DNA of 64,000 nt from Ignavibacteria bacterium UBA2333 (GCA_002344895.1 DDUR01000024.1:1-64000); one strand, 5' to 3'. Shown: positions 27,750-37,516, counted from the stretch's first letter. A program made the numbers and translations. Notes: a model not told the origin generated them from the sequence alone.

Positions 27750-28678
27750 GTTCAGCAATCCTCTTTAGTGGCCAAGGTTCGCAGTATGTCGGAATGTGTG
27801 CCGATCTCATCGAGCACTACGATGTAGTTCGTGAATTAGTTGAGGTAGCGAATAATATCGTTGGTTATGATCTTCGATCGATCATGCTGAACGGTCCCGC
27901 TGAAACCCTGACGGAGACGCGCTATACACAACCAGCACTGTTTGTGCATGAAGCCGCCCTACTTCGTGTCAGTGGCGTGCGTGAAGCGGCTACTGCCGTG
28001 GCAGGGCATTCCCTCGGAGAGTATACGGCGTTGTATGCTGCAGGTGTACTGACGTTCGAGGATGCACTTCGACTCGTTGCACTGCGTGGTAAACTCATGT
28101 TTGAAGCAGGCCTCACAGTACCTGGCACAATGGCCGCTGTGGTCGGACTTGATGACGACGCCGTGGAGGCAGTTTGTGCACAATTGAATGGCAAGGATGG
28201 AAACGTCCTTGTAGCTGCCAATTTTAACTCCCCTGGCCAAGTTGTCATTTCTGGAAGTGCTGATTACGTCCGAAGTTCAATGCCAATCTTCAAAGATCGT
28301 GGTGCGAAGATTGTTAAAGAGCTTCAGGTGAGTGGCGCATTCCACTCGCCATTACTTCAGGTTGCTGCAGAACCACTTGCTGAAGCTCTTTCGTCAACAG
28401 AGTTTCATGATGCAGAACTCGATGTGTATACAAATGTGACAGCAACGGCAGAACGAAGGGGTTACGAACTGCGGACGCAAGCTGCGGCTCAACTCACGTC
28501 ACCTGTACGGTGGACGCAGACAATGCGAGCGATGCATACAGCCGGAATCACATCCTTCCTCGAAGTTGGTCCTGGAAAGGTACTCCAGGGGCTCGTTAAA
28601 CGAACGATTGATGGCGCTACCATCGATGGTATTGATACAGCAGCAGACGTTGCACGAATTGTTGCACAGAGAGGATAA
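27746..28678 (+). CDS. fabD: Malonyl-CoA:ACP transacylase
   Basis: 310 residues from ATG 27746, which overlaps fabH. Loads malonyl groups onto acyl carrier protein. The nucleophile Ser89 sits in AGHSLGEYTALYAAG, the early FSGQGSQYVGM loop builds the oxyanion hole, and the catalytic His near 200 is in VSGAFHSPLL. The longer frame from 27704 is shadow sequence. Confidence 0.96.
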   Translation: MSSAILFSGQGSQYVGMCADLIEHYDVVRELVEVANNIVGYDLRSIMLNGPAETLTETRYTQPALFVHEAALLRVSGVREAATAVAGHSLGEYTALYAAGVLTFEDALRLVALRGKLMFEAGLTVPGTMAAVVGLDDDAVEAVCAQLNGKDGNVLVAANFNSPGQVVISGSADYVRSSMPIFKDRGAKIVKELQVSGAFHSPLLQVAAEPLAEALSSTEFHDAELDVYTNVTATAERRGYELRTQAAAQLTSPVRWTQTMRAMHTAGITSFLEVGPGKVLQGLVKRTIDGATIDGIDTAADVARIVAQRG

Positions 28679-28680
28679 CC

Positions 28681-29433
28681 ATGGCAGCTTTTGATCATAG
28701 CGGTAAGGTTTTTGCCGTCACTGGCGGAACACGTGGAATTGGTGAAGCAATCGTGCGCAGACTGAGTGCCGAAGGGGCAACTGTGTATGCGACGTACAAT
28801 TCGTCACCAGAGCGCGCCGAGGCCCTTCAAACAGAGATTGCCGCAGCTGGAGGCACCGTTGTCTTCACAAAGGTTGACGTTGGATCCGAAGATGAGGTAA
28901 AGGCGTGGGTCGACGGAATCGTTGCACAACGTTCAAGGATTGACGGCCTCGTAAATAATGCGGGCCTCACCCGTGATGGACTCATTATGCGAATGCAGAC
29001 AAAGGACTGGGACGACGTCATTCGCACGAACCTGTCTGGAGTGTTCTACACCTGCCGAGCGGCTGCACGACCAATGATGTCGCAGCGCGCAGGGCGTATC
29101 GTGAACATCGGTAGCATAGTCGGGCTTGGAGGTAATGCCGGCCAAGTAAACTATAGCGCTGCGAAGGCCGGACTTGTAGGTCTCACAAGATCGCTGGCGA
29201 AAGAACTCGCCAGTCGCAACGTTTTCGTAAATTTGGTAGCTCCGGGCTTTGTGGAGACAGACATGACGGGCAAGCTCACGGAAGAGCAGAAAAAATCCTA
29301 TTATGAGACCATCCCCGTCAAACGACCGGGACGTCCTGATGAGATTGCCAGCGTCGTATCCTTCCTCCTCTCCGAATCTGCCTCCTACGTCACCGGTCAA
29401 GTGTTGAACGTTGACGGCGGCTTGGCACTGTAA
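28681..29433 (+). CDS. fabG: 3-oxoacyl-ACP reductase
   Basis: 250 residues. NADPH-dependent reduction of 3-oxoacyl-ACP. The short-chain dehydrogenase pattern is complete: TGGTRGIGEAI at 14-24, NNAG near 92, catalytic Ser145, Tyr158 and Lys162 (NYSAAKAG), and the PGFVETDMT segment near 190. Starts two bases after fabD. Confidence 0.96.
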   Translation: MAAFDHSGKVFAVTGGTRGIGEAIVRRLSAEGATVYATYNSSPERAEALQTEIAAAGGTVVFTKVDVGSEDEVKAWVDGIVAQRSRIDGLVNNAGLTRDGLIMRMQTKDWDDVIRTNLSGVFYTCRAAARPMMSQRAGRIVNIGSIVGLGGNAGQVNYSAAKAGLVGLTRSLAKELASRNVFVNLVAPGFVETDMTGKLTEEQKKSYYETIPVKRPGRPDEIASVVSFLLSESASYVTGQVLNVDGGLAL

Positions 29434-29484
29434 CACTCGAAACCAATCAACACACTCTCAACCGTTTTCTCAGAAGGACGTTCT

Positions 29485-29721
29485 ATGTCGACAGTGGCAC
29501 AGCAGGTCACCGAGATCATCGTCAACAAGCTTGGCGTAGAAGAATCACAAATCACCCCGACAGCTTCGTTCACAAATGATCTCGGCGCAGATTCTCTCGA
29601 TACCGTGGAACTCATCATGGAATTCGAACGCGTGTTCGATATGACGATCGAAGACACGGATGCCGAGAAGATCCAGACGGTAGGCGACGCCATCACGTAC
29701 ATCGAGTCCAAGAAGGGCTGA
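29485..29721 (+). CDS. acpP: Acyl carrier protein
   Basis: 78 residues, acidic. Ser37 in LGADSLDTVEL carries the phosphopantetheine arm. Ribosome site AGAAGGA lies eight bases upstream. Holds growing acyl chains for all the fab enzymes around it. Confidence 0.97.
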   Translation: MSTVAQQVTEIIVNKLGVEESQITPTASFTNDLGADSLDTVELIMEFERVFDMTIEDTDAEKIQTVGDAITYIESKKG

Positions 29722-29743
29722 TTTCTCACGCATCGGACGTTCC

Positions 29744-31003
29744 ATGAAGCGCGCGACCACTCCTCGCATTGTCATTACCGGCCTCGGAGCCGTTACGCCG
29801 ATCGGCAATTCGGTCTCTGAATTTTGGTCCGCCATGATGGCAGGCACGAGCGGTGCAGCGCCAATCACGCGTTTCGATGCCACGGAGTTCGAGACTCGCT
29901 TTGCGTGCGAAGTCAAGAACTACGATCCAACTCAACACATCTCGCGCAAAGAGGTCCAACGTATGGACCTCTTTGCGCAGTTTGCAATGTCTGCAGCTGT
30001 TATGGCTGTCGAAGATTCCGGTATCAACTTTGAGACAACCAATCGCGAACGCGTTGGTGTCATCTTCGGTTCGGGTATCGGCGGGATGTGGACGTATCAC
30101 CATCAGCAGCAAAATCTCTATGAGCGCGGAGGGAAACCTGATCGGATCTCTCCGTTTTTTGTTCCTATGCTCATCAGTGACATTGCAGCCGGCCACATCG
30201 CTATTCGTTGGGGCCTCAAAGGTCCGAACTACGGTACAGTATCTGCATGTGCGACGTCATCACACGCTATTGCAGATGGGCTCATGATTATGCAACGAGG
30301 CATGGCAGACGTCATGCTTGTCGGTGGATCCGAAGCCGTGATCTGTCCGATGGGTGTTGGTGGATTTAACGCCATGAAGGCCTTGTCAACTCGAAATGAC
30401 TCGCCTGCAACAGCCAGCCGTCCGTTCGACAAAGATCGCGATGGATTTGTTATGGGTGAGGGCGGCGGTGTGCTCGTTCTGGAAACATTGGAGCATGCAG
30501 AACGCCGTGGTGCCACGATCTATGCTGAACTCGCAGGTATTGGACTTACGGATGATGCTTTCCATATAACACAGCCTGCAGCAGGTGGCGAGGGCGCCGT
30601 ACGTTCGATGCGGATGGCACTCGAAGATGCAGAGATTGAGCCATCAGAGATTGACTACATCAATGCTCACGGTACCTCAACACCGTTTAATGACCGGAGT
30701 GAAACGGCTGCAATCAAAACTGTATTCGGTGATCACGCTGCGTCGTTATCCGTGAGCTCTACAAAGAGTATGACCGGACACTTGCTTGGTGCTGCTGGTG
30801 CCATTGAAGCGGTCGCAACAGTTCTTGCCATCAAGAACTCGCAGCTACCGCCAACAATTAATCAGCATACATCGGATCCGGATTGTGATCTCGACTATGT
30901 GCCAAATGCGCCAAAACACAAAACAGTGCGTGCAGCGCTCAGTAACACGTTCGGTTTTGGTGGCCATAATGCCACACTCGCGTTCCGCGCTTACACACCC
31001 TGA
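29744..31003 (+). CDS. fabF: 3-oxoacyl-ACP synthase II
   Basis: 419 residues. Elongates acyl-ACP with malonyl-ACP. Cys169 in SACATSSHA and the two catalytic His residues in NAHGTSTPFND (near 308) and SMTGHLLGAAG (near 345) are all present. It ends FGFGGHNATLAFR, as usual. Twenty-two bases after acpP and eight before rnc. Confidence 0.96.
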   Translation: MKRATTPRIVITGLGAVTPIGNSVSEFWSAMMAGTSGAAPITRFDATEFETRFACEVKNYDPTQHISRKEVQRMDLFAQFAMSAAVMAVEDSGINFETTNRERVGVIFGSGIGGMWTYHHQQQNLYERGGKPDRISPFFVPMLISDIAAGHIAIRWGLKGPNYGTVSACATSSHAIADGLMIMQRGMADVMLVGGSEAVICPMGVGGFNAMKALSTRNDSPATASRPFDKDRDGFVMGEGGGVLVLETLEHAERRGATIYAELAGIGLTDDAFHITQPAAGGEGAVRSMRMALEDAEIEPSEIDYINAHGTSTPFNDRSETAAIKTVFGDHAASLSVSSTKSMTGHLLGAAGAIEAVATVLAIKNSQLPPTINQHTSDPDCDLDYVPNAPKHKTVRAALSNTFGFGGHNATLAFRAYTP

Positions 31004-31011
31004 CGTTCCAC

Positions 31012-31845
31012 ATGAAGGACATCGTCCGCCAGCTCTATGATAATCTTCGCCGCTTTGCGGCGGGGAGATCGGCAAATAATGCCGTCTTCAAAGAGATGTT
31101 CCCGCCGATGAACCTTCTCACGGATGAGAAGATTGCCTCTCTCGAAGAACGGCTTGGTATTACCATACATAACGCTGCTCTGTTTGAGCAAGCACTCACA
31201 CATCGATCATACTTACAGGTCACGAACACGCCTGATCATCGTTCGAATGAACGATTGGAGTTCCTCGGCGACGCTATTCTTGGTCTCGTTACGGCCGAAT
31301 ACCTCTTCTACAATAACAAGGAGGTACTCGAAGGTGAACTCACAAAGATGCGTTCCTGGTTAGTGAATAAGAAGTCGCTTGCCGTCTGTGCTCGGAAACT
31401 TCGTCTTGATGATGCGTTGTTTATCTCCTACTCAGCCTCTCAGTCACTCCAAAAGGGAAGTGACGGGATGTTAGCCGATGCTCTGGAGAGTATCATTGCT
31501 GCGGTCTACCTTGATCGCGGTTTTGATGAAGCTCGAACGTTTATCGTGGACAAGCTCTTACCAATCATGATGGAAGAGAGTCTCGTCCAGGACTCAAACT
31601 TCAAGAGCTTATTGCTTGAAGCGGCACAGGCCCGTGGTCTTGGTACCCCCCGTTATGTTGTTGCTCGTGAAGCAGGGCCTGACCATGAGAAAGAGTTTAC
31701 GATTGATGTTTTTGTGGGTGAAGACTGCGTTGGTAGAGGCGTCGGCCGGAACAAAAAAGAAGCCGAACAGAGTGCTGCTGAAGCAGGGCTCACAACGTTT
31801 GCCACAAAAAAAACGCGCTCACGCCGGCAGCGTGACAGTCACTAA
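31012..31845 (+). CDS. rnc: Ribonuclease III
   Basis: 277 residues. The endonuclease signature NERLEFLGDAILGL is at 79-92, with the metal-binding acidic residues including the later DALESIIAAVYLD near 160. The double-stranded RNA-binding domain is at about 200-268 (FKSLLLEAAQARG, then GVGRNKKEAEQSAAE). Processes rRNA and mRNA duplexes. An N-terminal extension of about 35 residues is not conserved. The acpP-fabF-rnc order is common. Confidence 0.95.
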   Translation: MKDIVRQLYDNLRRFAAGRSANNAVFKEMFPPMNLLTDEKIASLEERLGITIHNAALFEQALTHRSYLQVTNTPDHRSNERLEFLGDAILGLVTAEYLFYNNKEVLEGELTKMRSWLVNKKSLAVCARKLRLDDALFISYSASQSLQKGSDGMLADALESIIAAVYLDRGFDEARTFIVDKLLPIMMEESLVQDSNFKSLLLEAAQARGLGTPRYVVAREAGPDHEKEFTIDVFVGEDCVGRGVGRNKKEAEQSAAEAGLTTFATKKTRSRRQRDSH

Positions 31846-31938
31846 TTTCCCGCAGTTATCCGTCTTGACGTAACAAAGTCGTCGGTCTATGGGTCGACGC
31901 CACAAGCTCACTGCAGAATCTGACCACGGACGCTCCAC

Positions 31939-34900
31939 ATGCGGATTGTACTGACGGCCATCACGGCATTTGTCCTTGTTTCCCTTCACGCCTTCTCACA
32001 GATGGGCGGAGGTTTACCTTTTGGGAAGAACAAGGTGCAGTATCAGGACTTCCAATGGAAGTACATCCAAACAGAGAATTTTGATATCTACTACCACCAG
32101 GATGGATTTTATGCGGCACAGGTAGCAGCACTTGAAGCCGAGAAAGCACTTCGCGAAATTCAATCTACATTGTCATTCTCGATAACAAAACGTATCAGTT
32201 TTATCCTGTACGGATCACACAATCAGTTCCAGCAGACGAATGTTATTGATGAGATGATGACGGAAGGTATCGGTGGTGTAACCGAGTTGTTCAAAAATCG
32301 GATTGTACTTCCGTTTGAAGGTGATTACAAGAAGTTCCGTCACGTTGTCCACCACGAACTTGTTCATGCCGTTCTGAACGACATGTTCTACGGGGGATCA
32401 ATCCAGAGTATCATCAATAATGGAACTCGTTCGTTTATTCCACTGTGGATGAATGAAGGATTTGCCGAGTACTCTGCAGCTGGTGGACTCGACATTGAGA
32501 CCGATGAGTTCATGCGGGATCTTGCTGTGAGTGAATATCTTAAAGGCCTCAACCAGCTCAATGGCTACCTTGCCTATCGCGGCGGACAGACGTTTTGGTG
32601 GTACGTAGCTGATAAGTACGGTAAGGGGAAGGTTGGCGAAGTGTTTAATCGACTTCGTGCCCTAGGAGATGTAAATCAAACATTTCGTGCATCATTTGGT
32701 ATGACATATGAAGAGATGTCAGATCAGTGGGCAAAGGATCTTAAAAAGTTCTACTTCCCCGACGTCGATCGTTACGAATATGTAGAAGACTTTTCGACAC
32801 GGTTAACAAATCACCAAAAGGATGGTACGTTCTACAATACGTCACCAGCGATATCGCCAGATGGAGAACGTGTCGCCTACATACGAGATGCCGGAGGTGT
32901 GTTTGCGTTATATGTCATGAATATCTCGACGAAGGAGACAAAGCGACTGCAATCGAGCGGTCGAGCAACAGACTTCGAAGAACTGAATATCCTGACGCCA
33001 GGTATCTCCTGGAGTCCTGACGGAACCAAACTAGCAGTAGGTTCAAAATCCGGAGGTGAGGACGTTATCTACATCATCGACGTGAATGAAGATGACTATG
33101 AAAAACTCTCCTTCGGTTTTCAGACGGTTGGTAGTGTGCAATGGTCGCCCGATGGCACATCAGTGGTGTTTGACGCTGCGCCGACGGGAATTCAGTCGGA
33201 TATCTTTCGGTATACCTTCGCGACAAAGTCGCTCGAGTCGTTAACAAGTGATGTCTACACAGATAATGGTGCCGTTTGGTCACCCGACGGAAAGTCCGTC
33301 TACTTCATTTCTGATCGTGGTACTGATACTCGCGCAGATGGGGGGACAACAAATCGTGTGAAGATCTGGGATCATGATGTGGCTCAGCGCGACATCTATC
33401 GACTGGATGTGGATACTCGCCGTATCGTTCGTATCACGAATGATCCTGACGTCGGTAAACAATCACTTGCTGTCGCTCCTGATAACCGATCAATCTTGTT
33501 TGTTGCAGACTACAACGGTATCGGGAATCTTTGGCAGATCGATTTTGAAAGTGGTTATCGACGCGCCCGCACAAACTCGCTTCAGGAAGTAAGTCAGATA
33601 TCTTTGTCCAAGGACGGAACGAAGTTACTTTTCTCTTCACAGAATCGAGTTGGATACGACATCTTCCTCCTCAAGTTCCCATTTGAACAAAAGGAACGAG
33701 ATACACTGCCATTAACAAAGTTCCGGCAGCAACAAAATGAGCAACGAAATACGTTAGCTGGAATACTCAATGATCCTGTAGAGGATACAACTCAAGACGT
33801 TACATATGGTTCGTATGACGTGGACCTTGACGGTGCAGACATTGTAGGCAGAAACCCGGATGTGGAAACTGCAGGCGCAATGAGTCTGGATACAGTTGTT
33901 ACCGACTTTACGCCCAAGGATTACAAGGTTGCATTTTCACCGGATGTTGTGACGGGCAACGCTGGATACTCCAACTGGTTTGGCGCACAAGGTACGGCTC
34001 AGATGCTCTTTACGGACATGCTGGGAGACCATTCAATCTATTTCCAGGCGAATCTGTTCCTTGACTTGAATAACAGTAATTTTTACCTCCAGTACGGATA
34101 TCTTCCTAACATCATTGACATCTACGTCAGTGGTTTTCACAATGCTGGTTATACCTACATAACGGACCAGGTTGACAACCGATCGTATCTCCATCGACTA
34201 CGGAACTATGGCACGTCATTCTGGGCGTCCTTACCGTTTAGTAGATATTCACGACTCGATGGTGGTATGCAGGTTATGGCAATGTCGCGCGAAAACATCG
34301 AACAACCTGTTCTTCCAAGTCTCTCACGTTTTGTTGTTGTACCCCAAGTATCGTATGTCTTCGACAATACCCTCATGGGCTTTTGGGCACCTGTGGATGG
34401 TACGCGGCTGAATGTTACAATGGAAGCATCGCCGAAGCTCTTTGATAATGGACTAACCTTTGCCACCTTGCGTACCGACATTCGCCAGTATTTCCATCTT
34501 GGCGGAGCCTATTCGATTGCTTTGCGCGGCGCTGGTGGTTTGAGTATGGGCGCAAATCAGCAGAAGTTCTTCGTTGGTGGAACGGACAACTGGTTTAACA
34601 GATTCTTTAGTGATGCAGGGTGGCCCTTTGTAAACCCGGAGGACTTTGCTTTTACTCGTCCGGGATGGCCTCTTCGTGGTTGGGCGCTGAATCAGAGAAA
34701 CGGCACACGCTACTTTGTTTTGAATGCCGAGTTCCGTTTCCCATTATTCTTTGCCTTCCAGGCTGGACCAATTCCAGCACTATTTCAGGGACTCCAGGCC
34801 CAAATCTTTACAGATCTTGGCGGTGCATTTAATGACCAGAATAAGGCCGTTGATCAGTTAGGTCGTGAGTTCGTGAATCCACTGCTGTGGAGTACCGGTG

Positions 34901-35019
34901 TTGGTATACGTTCACTTGCACTTGGCCTACCCTTACGAATCGACATTGCATGGCGACGTGAGGCAACCGGCACGTTTAGTAGGCCTGTCTACCTCTTTTC
35001 ACTCGGTGCTGACTTTTGA
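31939..35019 (+). CDS. Outer-membrane protein with metallopeptidase, beta-propeller and barrel domains
   Basis: 1026 residues with a signal peptide ending near HAFSQ. Residues about 35-270 form a peptidase-MA-like gluzincin domain with the zinc motif HHELVH (His139, Glu140, His143) and a likely third ligand Glu173 in WMNEGFAEYSAAGG. Residues about 290-580 carry TolB/PD40 propeller blades, repeating patterns such as ISPDGERVAYIRD, WSPDGTKLAVGS and VWSPDGKSVYFISDRG. Residues about 680-1026 look like a BamA/surface-antigen beta-barrel, ending in a terminal aromatic (FSLGADF), as outer-membrane proteins do. An outer-membrane-anchored, calcium- or zinc-dependent protease is the reading; its target is unknown. 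The 3' end overlaps yigZ by 21 bases. Confidence 0.78.
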   Translation: MRIVLTAITAFVLVSLHAFSQMGGGLPFGKNKVQYQDFQWKYIQTENFDIYYHQDGFYAAQVAALEAEKALREIQSTLSFSITKRISFILYGSHNQFQQTNVIDEMMTEGIGGVTELFKNRIVLPFEGDYKKFRHVVHHELVHAVLNDMFYGGSIQSIINNGTRSFIPLWMNEGFAEYSAAGGLDIETDEFMRDLAVSEYLKGLNQLNGYLAYRGGQTFWWYVADKYGKGKVGEVFNRLRALGDVNQTFRASFGMTYEEMSDQWAKDLKKFYFPDVDRYEYVEDFSTRLTNHQKDGTFYNTSPAISPDGERVAYIRDAGGVFALYVMNISTKETKRLQSSGRATDFEELNILTPGISWSPDGTKLAVGSKSGGEDVIYIIDVNEDDYEKLSFGFQTVGSVQWSPDGTSVVFDAAPTGIQSDIFRYTFATKSLESLTSDVYTDNGAVWSPDGKSVYFISDRGTDTRADGGTTNRVKIWDHDVAQRDIYRLDVDTRRIVRITNDPDVGKQSLAVAPDNRSILFVADYNGIGNLWQIDFESGYRRARTNSLQEVSQISLSKDGTKLLFSSQNRVGYDIFLLKFPFEQKERDTLPLTKFRQQQNEQRNTLAGILNDPVEDTTQDVTYGSYDVDLDGADIVGRNPDVETAGAMSLDTVVTDFTPKDYKVAFSPDVVTGNAGYSNWFGAQGTAQMLFTDMLGDHSIYFQANLFLDLNNSNFYLQYGYLPNIIDIYVSGFHNAGYTYITDQVDNRSYLHRLRNYGTSFWASLPFSRYSRLDGGMQVMAMSRENIEQPVLPSLSRFVVVPQVSYVFDNTLMGFWAPVDGTRLNVTMEASPKLFDNGLTFATLRTDIRQYFHLGGAYSIALRGAGGLSMGANQQKFFVGGTDNWFNRFFSDAGWPFVNPEDFAFTRPGWPLRGWALNQRNGTRYFVLNAEFRFPLFFAFQAGPIPALFQGLQAQIFTDLGGAFNDQNKAVDQLGREFVNPLLWSTGVGIRSLALGLPLRIDIAWRREATGTFSRPVYLFSLGADF

Positions 35020-35631
35020 GTATCCCGCTCGTCCGTTCGTTCGATCTGCTAACATCGAGGCAAGGTCGGTAAGGCGCGAAAGGGGCATTGTTACGTCGAA
35101 AGAAACGGCATCTGAGTATACAGGGGCAAACGTCGCTTCGACAGCTTGAAGCACGTCCGTAACGGTCGAAACATCGTCGTAGGAGCAATGTACTCGTACG
35201 GAAATCGTCGGACGCACCACAATTCGCGGAGCACGTTCCAGAACATCGCGCGCTGATTCACCATAGGCTCTGGCCAACGGACCTACGCCAAGTTTGGTAC
35301 CTCCGAAATACCGCACCACAACAACGATTGTATCGCTAACTCCAGCACGCTGAAGAGCAAAGAGAATAGGTTTTCCTGCCGTTCCTGATGGTTCACCGTC
35401 ATCCGACATACGGTATTCAAAACCGTGAAGTCCTAAGCGCCATGCAAAACAGTGATGAACAGCGTCGGGAAACTCTCTGCGTAATGACTCAAGGTAGACA
35501 TTTGCAGCCTCGCGCGTCTCAACAGATCGTGTGCAAGCGATGAAGACCGATCGTTTGATGGTAATTTCGGCCCGCGTTTCTCCCGCAACGGTCACATAGG
35601 TGTCCGTCGAATCGCTTCCTCGCTCGCTCAT
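34999..35631 (-). CDS. YigZ/IMPACT-family protein
   Basis: 210 residues from ATG 35631; the frame upstream to 35808 is shadow of bshA. The family core is clear: SVFIACTRSVETREAANVYLESLRREFPDAVHHCFAWRLG, then DDGEPSGTAGKPILFALQ and VVVVRYFGGTKLGVGPLARAYGESA. A C-terminal ferredoxin-like domain (about 140-205) follows. Function is unproven; relatives bind ribosome or GCN1-like factors. Starts 18 bases from the divergent bshA. Confidence 0.9.
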   Translation of the reverse strand: MSERGSDSTDTYVTVAGETRAEITIKRSVFIACTRSVETREAANVYLESLRREFPDAVHHCFAWRLGLHGFEYRMSDDGEPSGTAGKPILFALQRAGVSDTIVVVVRYFGGTKLGVGPLARAYGESARDVLERAPRIVVRPTISVRVHCSYDDVSTVTDVLQAVEATFAPVYSDAVSFDVTMPLSRLTDLASMLADRTNGRAGYSKVSTE

Positions 35632-35649
35632 TTCCGGAATCCAATCTCC

Positions 35650-36771
35650 ATGCGCATTGGCATTGTTTGTTATCCCACCTATGGTGGAAGTGGTGTTCTT
35701 GCAACGGAACTCGGCCAAGCTCTTGCTAAACGAGGCCATTCCGTTCATTTTGTGACGTATGCCCAGCCGATGAGACTGGATCGGTTCCAGGACAACATCT
35801 ACTATCATGAAGTCGAAACTCCGACGTATCCTTTACTGGAGTTTAATCTGTATACCCTGGCTTTAGCAGGGAAGATCATCGACGTTGTAAAATACGAACA
35901 GCTTGACGTGCTACACGTGCACTATGCTATTCCGCATGCCATTAGTGGGTACCTGTCAAAAGAAATTCTTGGACCGAAGGCACCAAAACTCATCACGACA
36001 TTACATGGAACCGACATTACGCTTGTTGGTCTTGAACCTTCGTTTCACCCGCTCGTGAAGTTTTCACTTGAACGATCTGACATGGTTACGGCCGTATCAG
36101 GCTTTTTGCAAGAAAAGACACGTCAAAACTTTGGTCAAGATCTTCCAATTCGTGTTATACCAAACTTTGTTGATACTGCTCTCTATCAACGAGCCGATTG
36201 TCCGCAGTTAGCTCGTCATGTCAAGACGGATGGTGAGTTTGTATTGATGCACATCTCCAACTTCCGGCCCGTAAAACGTGTCCAGGACTGTGTACGAATT
36301 CTCGCCAAGGTCCGCGAAACAGTGAAGGCGAAACTTGTTCTCGTTGGTGATGGACCTGAACGTAGTGATGTTGAGCGGCTCGTGCGCGAACTTAATGTGC
36401 AGGACCACGTCCTGTTTCTTGGTAAACAATCTGCTTTACCCGACATCCTGTCGATTGCTGATATATTTCTCCTACCCTCACAGCAGGAAAGTTTTGGTCT
36501 TTCAGCCCTGGAAGCTATGTCCTGTGGAGTTCCCGTTGTTGCAACGAACATCGGCGGTATTCCAGAAGTTGTTGAGCACGGAGAAAGTGGCTACATCGCA
36601 GAGTTAGGTGACGTTTCGCGTATGGCCAAGTACTGTGTTGAGCTGTTGACGAATACGAAGAAGCTTAACGTCTTTCGTGAGAAAGCGCGAGAACGTGCCG
36701 TTACAAAGTTTGACATTGACCTCATCGTGCCGATGTATGAAGCACTCTACGACGAGGCAGTATCCAAATGA
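35650..36771 (+). CDS. bshA: N-acetyl-alpha-D-glucosaminyl L-malate synthase BshA
   Basis: 373 residues, glycosyltransferase family 4. Joins N-acetylglucosamine from UDP-GlcNAc to L-malate, the first step of bacillithiol synthesis. The start MRIGIVCYPTYGGSGVLATELG, the LHVHYAIPHAISGYL segment and the ITTLHGTDITLVG loop are typical of BshA. The nucleotide-binding QQESFGLSALEAMSCGVPVV is near 275. No bshB or bshC is in the window. The 3' end overlaps the next gene, which is convergent, by 25 bases. Confidence 0.9.
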   Translation: MRIGIVCYPTYGGSGVLATELGQALAKRGHSVHFVTYAQPMRLDRFQDNIYYHEVETPTYPLLEFNLYTLALAGKIIDVVKYEQLDVLHVHYAIPHAISGYLSKEILGPKAPKLITTLHGTDITLVGLEPSFHPLVKFSLERSDMVTAVSGFLQEKTRQNFGQDLPIRVIPNFVDTALYQRADCPQLARHVKTDGEFVLMHISNFRPVKRVQDCVRILAKVRETVKAKLVLVGDGPERSDVERLVRELNVQDHVLFLGKQSALPDILSIADIFLLPSQQESFGLSALEAMSCGVPVVATNIGGIPEVVEHGESGYIAELGDVSRMAKYCVELLTNTKKLNVFREKARERAVTKFDIDLIVPMYEALYDEAVSK

Positions 36772-37421
36772 TCACCTGGTGATTGGCCGTTCCGGGCAAG
36801 TTTATCGATAAGATTTCGGCTGAACACGGACTGCATTGCGGAGCGAATCTCAGGATGTTCGTCAATGAGTGCTCGTAGGTCTTCGAAACGCCACATGAGA
36901 TATCGTGTCTCATCTACAGCTACAACCGTAGCGGAAGCCGGATTACCAGTTCCGAACGCCATCTCACCAACGAAGTCGCCTGTCTTGCACCACGCCTTTA
37001 CCTCGCCATCGATCTCAACTCTGCACGTTCCCGACGTCAGCAACACAATCCTCGTCACAGCGTGACCTTGAGTTGTGAGTACATCGCCCGGAGGTGAGGT
37101 TAACCAGGACGCCTTGCGGATCAACCTGTGGACATCAACAACGGTGAGATGAGGGAACATCAGTTTGTGCAGGGTTGACTCTTCTTCGGAAAGAATGGCG
37201 CGACGCCGGTCACGGATCAAGAGGCCAATTTGAACGGCGTTCACGGCAACGAAGGCTGACTCCCATAGAATTCCTGGCCTATCCGAAATGCCAATACCGT
37301 ACACGATACTTGCAAGTCCAGAGCCAACGGCAAGTATTCTCAGCGGGAGAATGGTCCGGACAAATGAGGCAGAGATGAGTAGGACGTAGGAAAGATGGCT
37401 GACGATTTCCAGCGGATCCAT
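36747..37421 (-). CDS. Popeye-like membrane protein with cyclic-nucleotide-binding domain
   Basis: 224 residues from ATG 37421. Two or three membrane helices lie in about residues 5-75 (LSYVLLISASFVRTILPLRI, then FVAVNAVQIGLLI). A cytoplasmic jelly-roll domain follows, with LHKLMFPHLTVVDVHRLIRKASWLTSPPGDVLTTQG and the GDFVGEMAF phosphate-binding cassette region. The arrangement matches the Popeye (POPDC) family, which bind cAMP in animals; bacterial members are poorly characterised. It is not a catalytic protein. An adenylate cyclase is not seen nearby. Confidence 0.72.
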   Translation of the reverse strand: MDPLEIVSHLSYVLLISASFVRTILPLRILAVGSGLASIVYGIGISDRPGILWESAFVAVNAVQIGLLIRDRRRAILSEEESTLHKLMFPHLTVVDVHRLIRKASWLTSPPGDVLTTQGHAVTRIVLLTSGTCRVEIDGEVKAWCKTGDFVGEMAFGTGNPASATVVAVDETRYLMWRFEDLRALIDEHPEIRSAMQSVFSRNLIDKLARNGQSPGDHLDTASS

Positions 37422-37465
37422 GGAATGCTTCCGGAATGTTCTCGGCAAACATCGTGAGCTTGGCG

Positions 37466-37494
37466 TTGTATGCAACCACAGCCCCCTATTTTTG
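37466..37494 (+). promoter_or_regulatory. Probable promoter of the M20 peptidase operon
   Basis: TTG 37466-37468 and TATTTTTG 37487-37494, spaced 18 bases, match the Bacteroidota -33/-7 pattern. The box is embedded in GCCCCC-TATTTTTG-CCCCTT, one copy of the dispersed motif. The ATG is 22 bases further on. Confidence 0.45.
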
Positions 37495-37516
37495 CCCCTT
37501 CACCATTGGAGTAACC

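Noticed and set aside
31846..31938. 93-base gap between rnc and the metallopeptidase gene as a small RNA
   Set aside because: No cloverleaf, terminator or strong promoter box could be seen; it is most simply a leader region.
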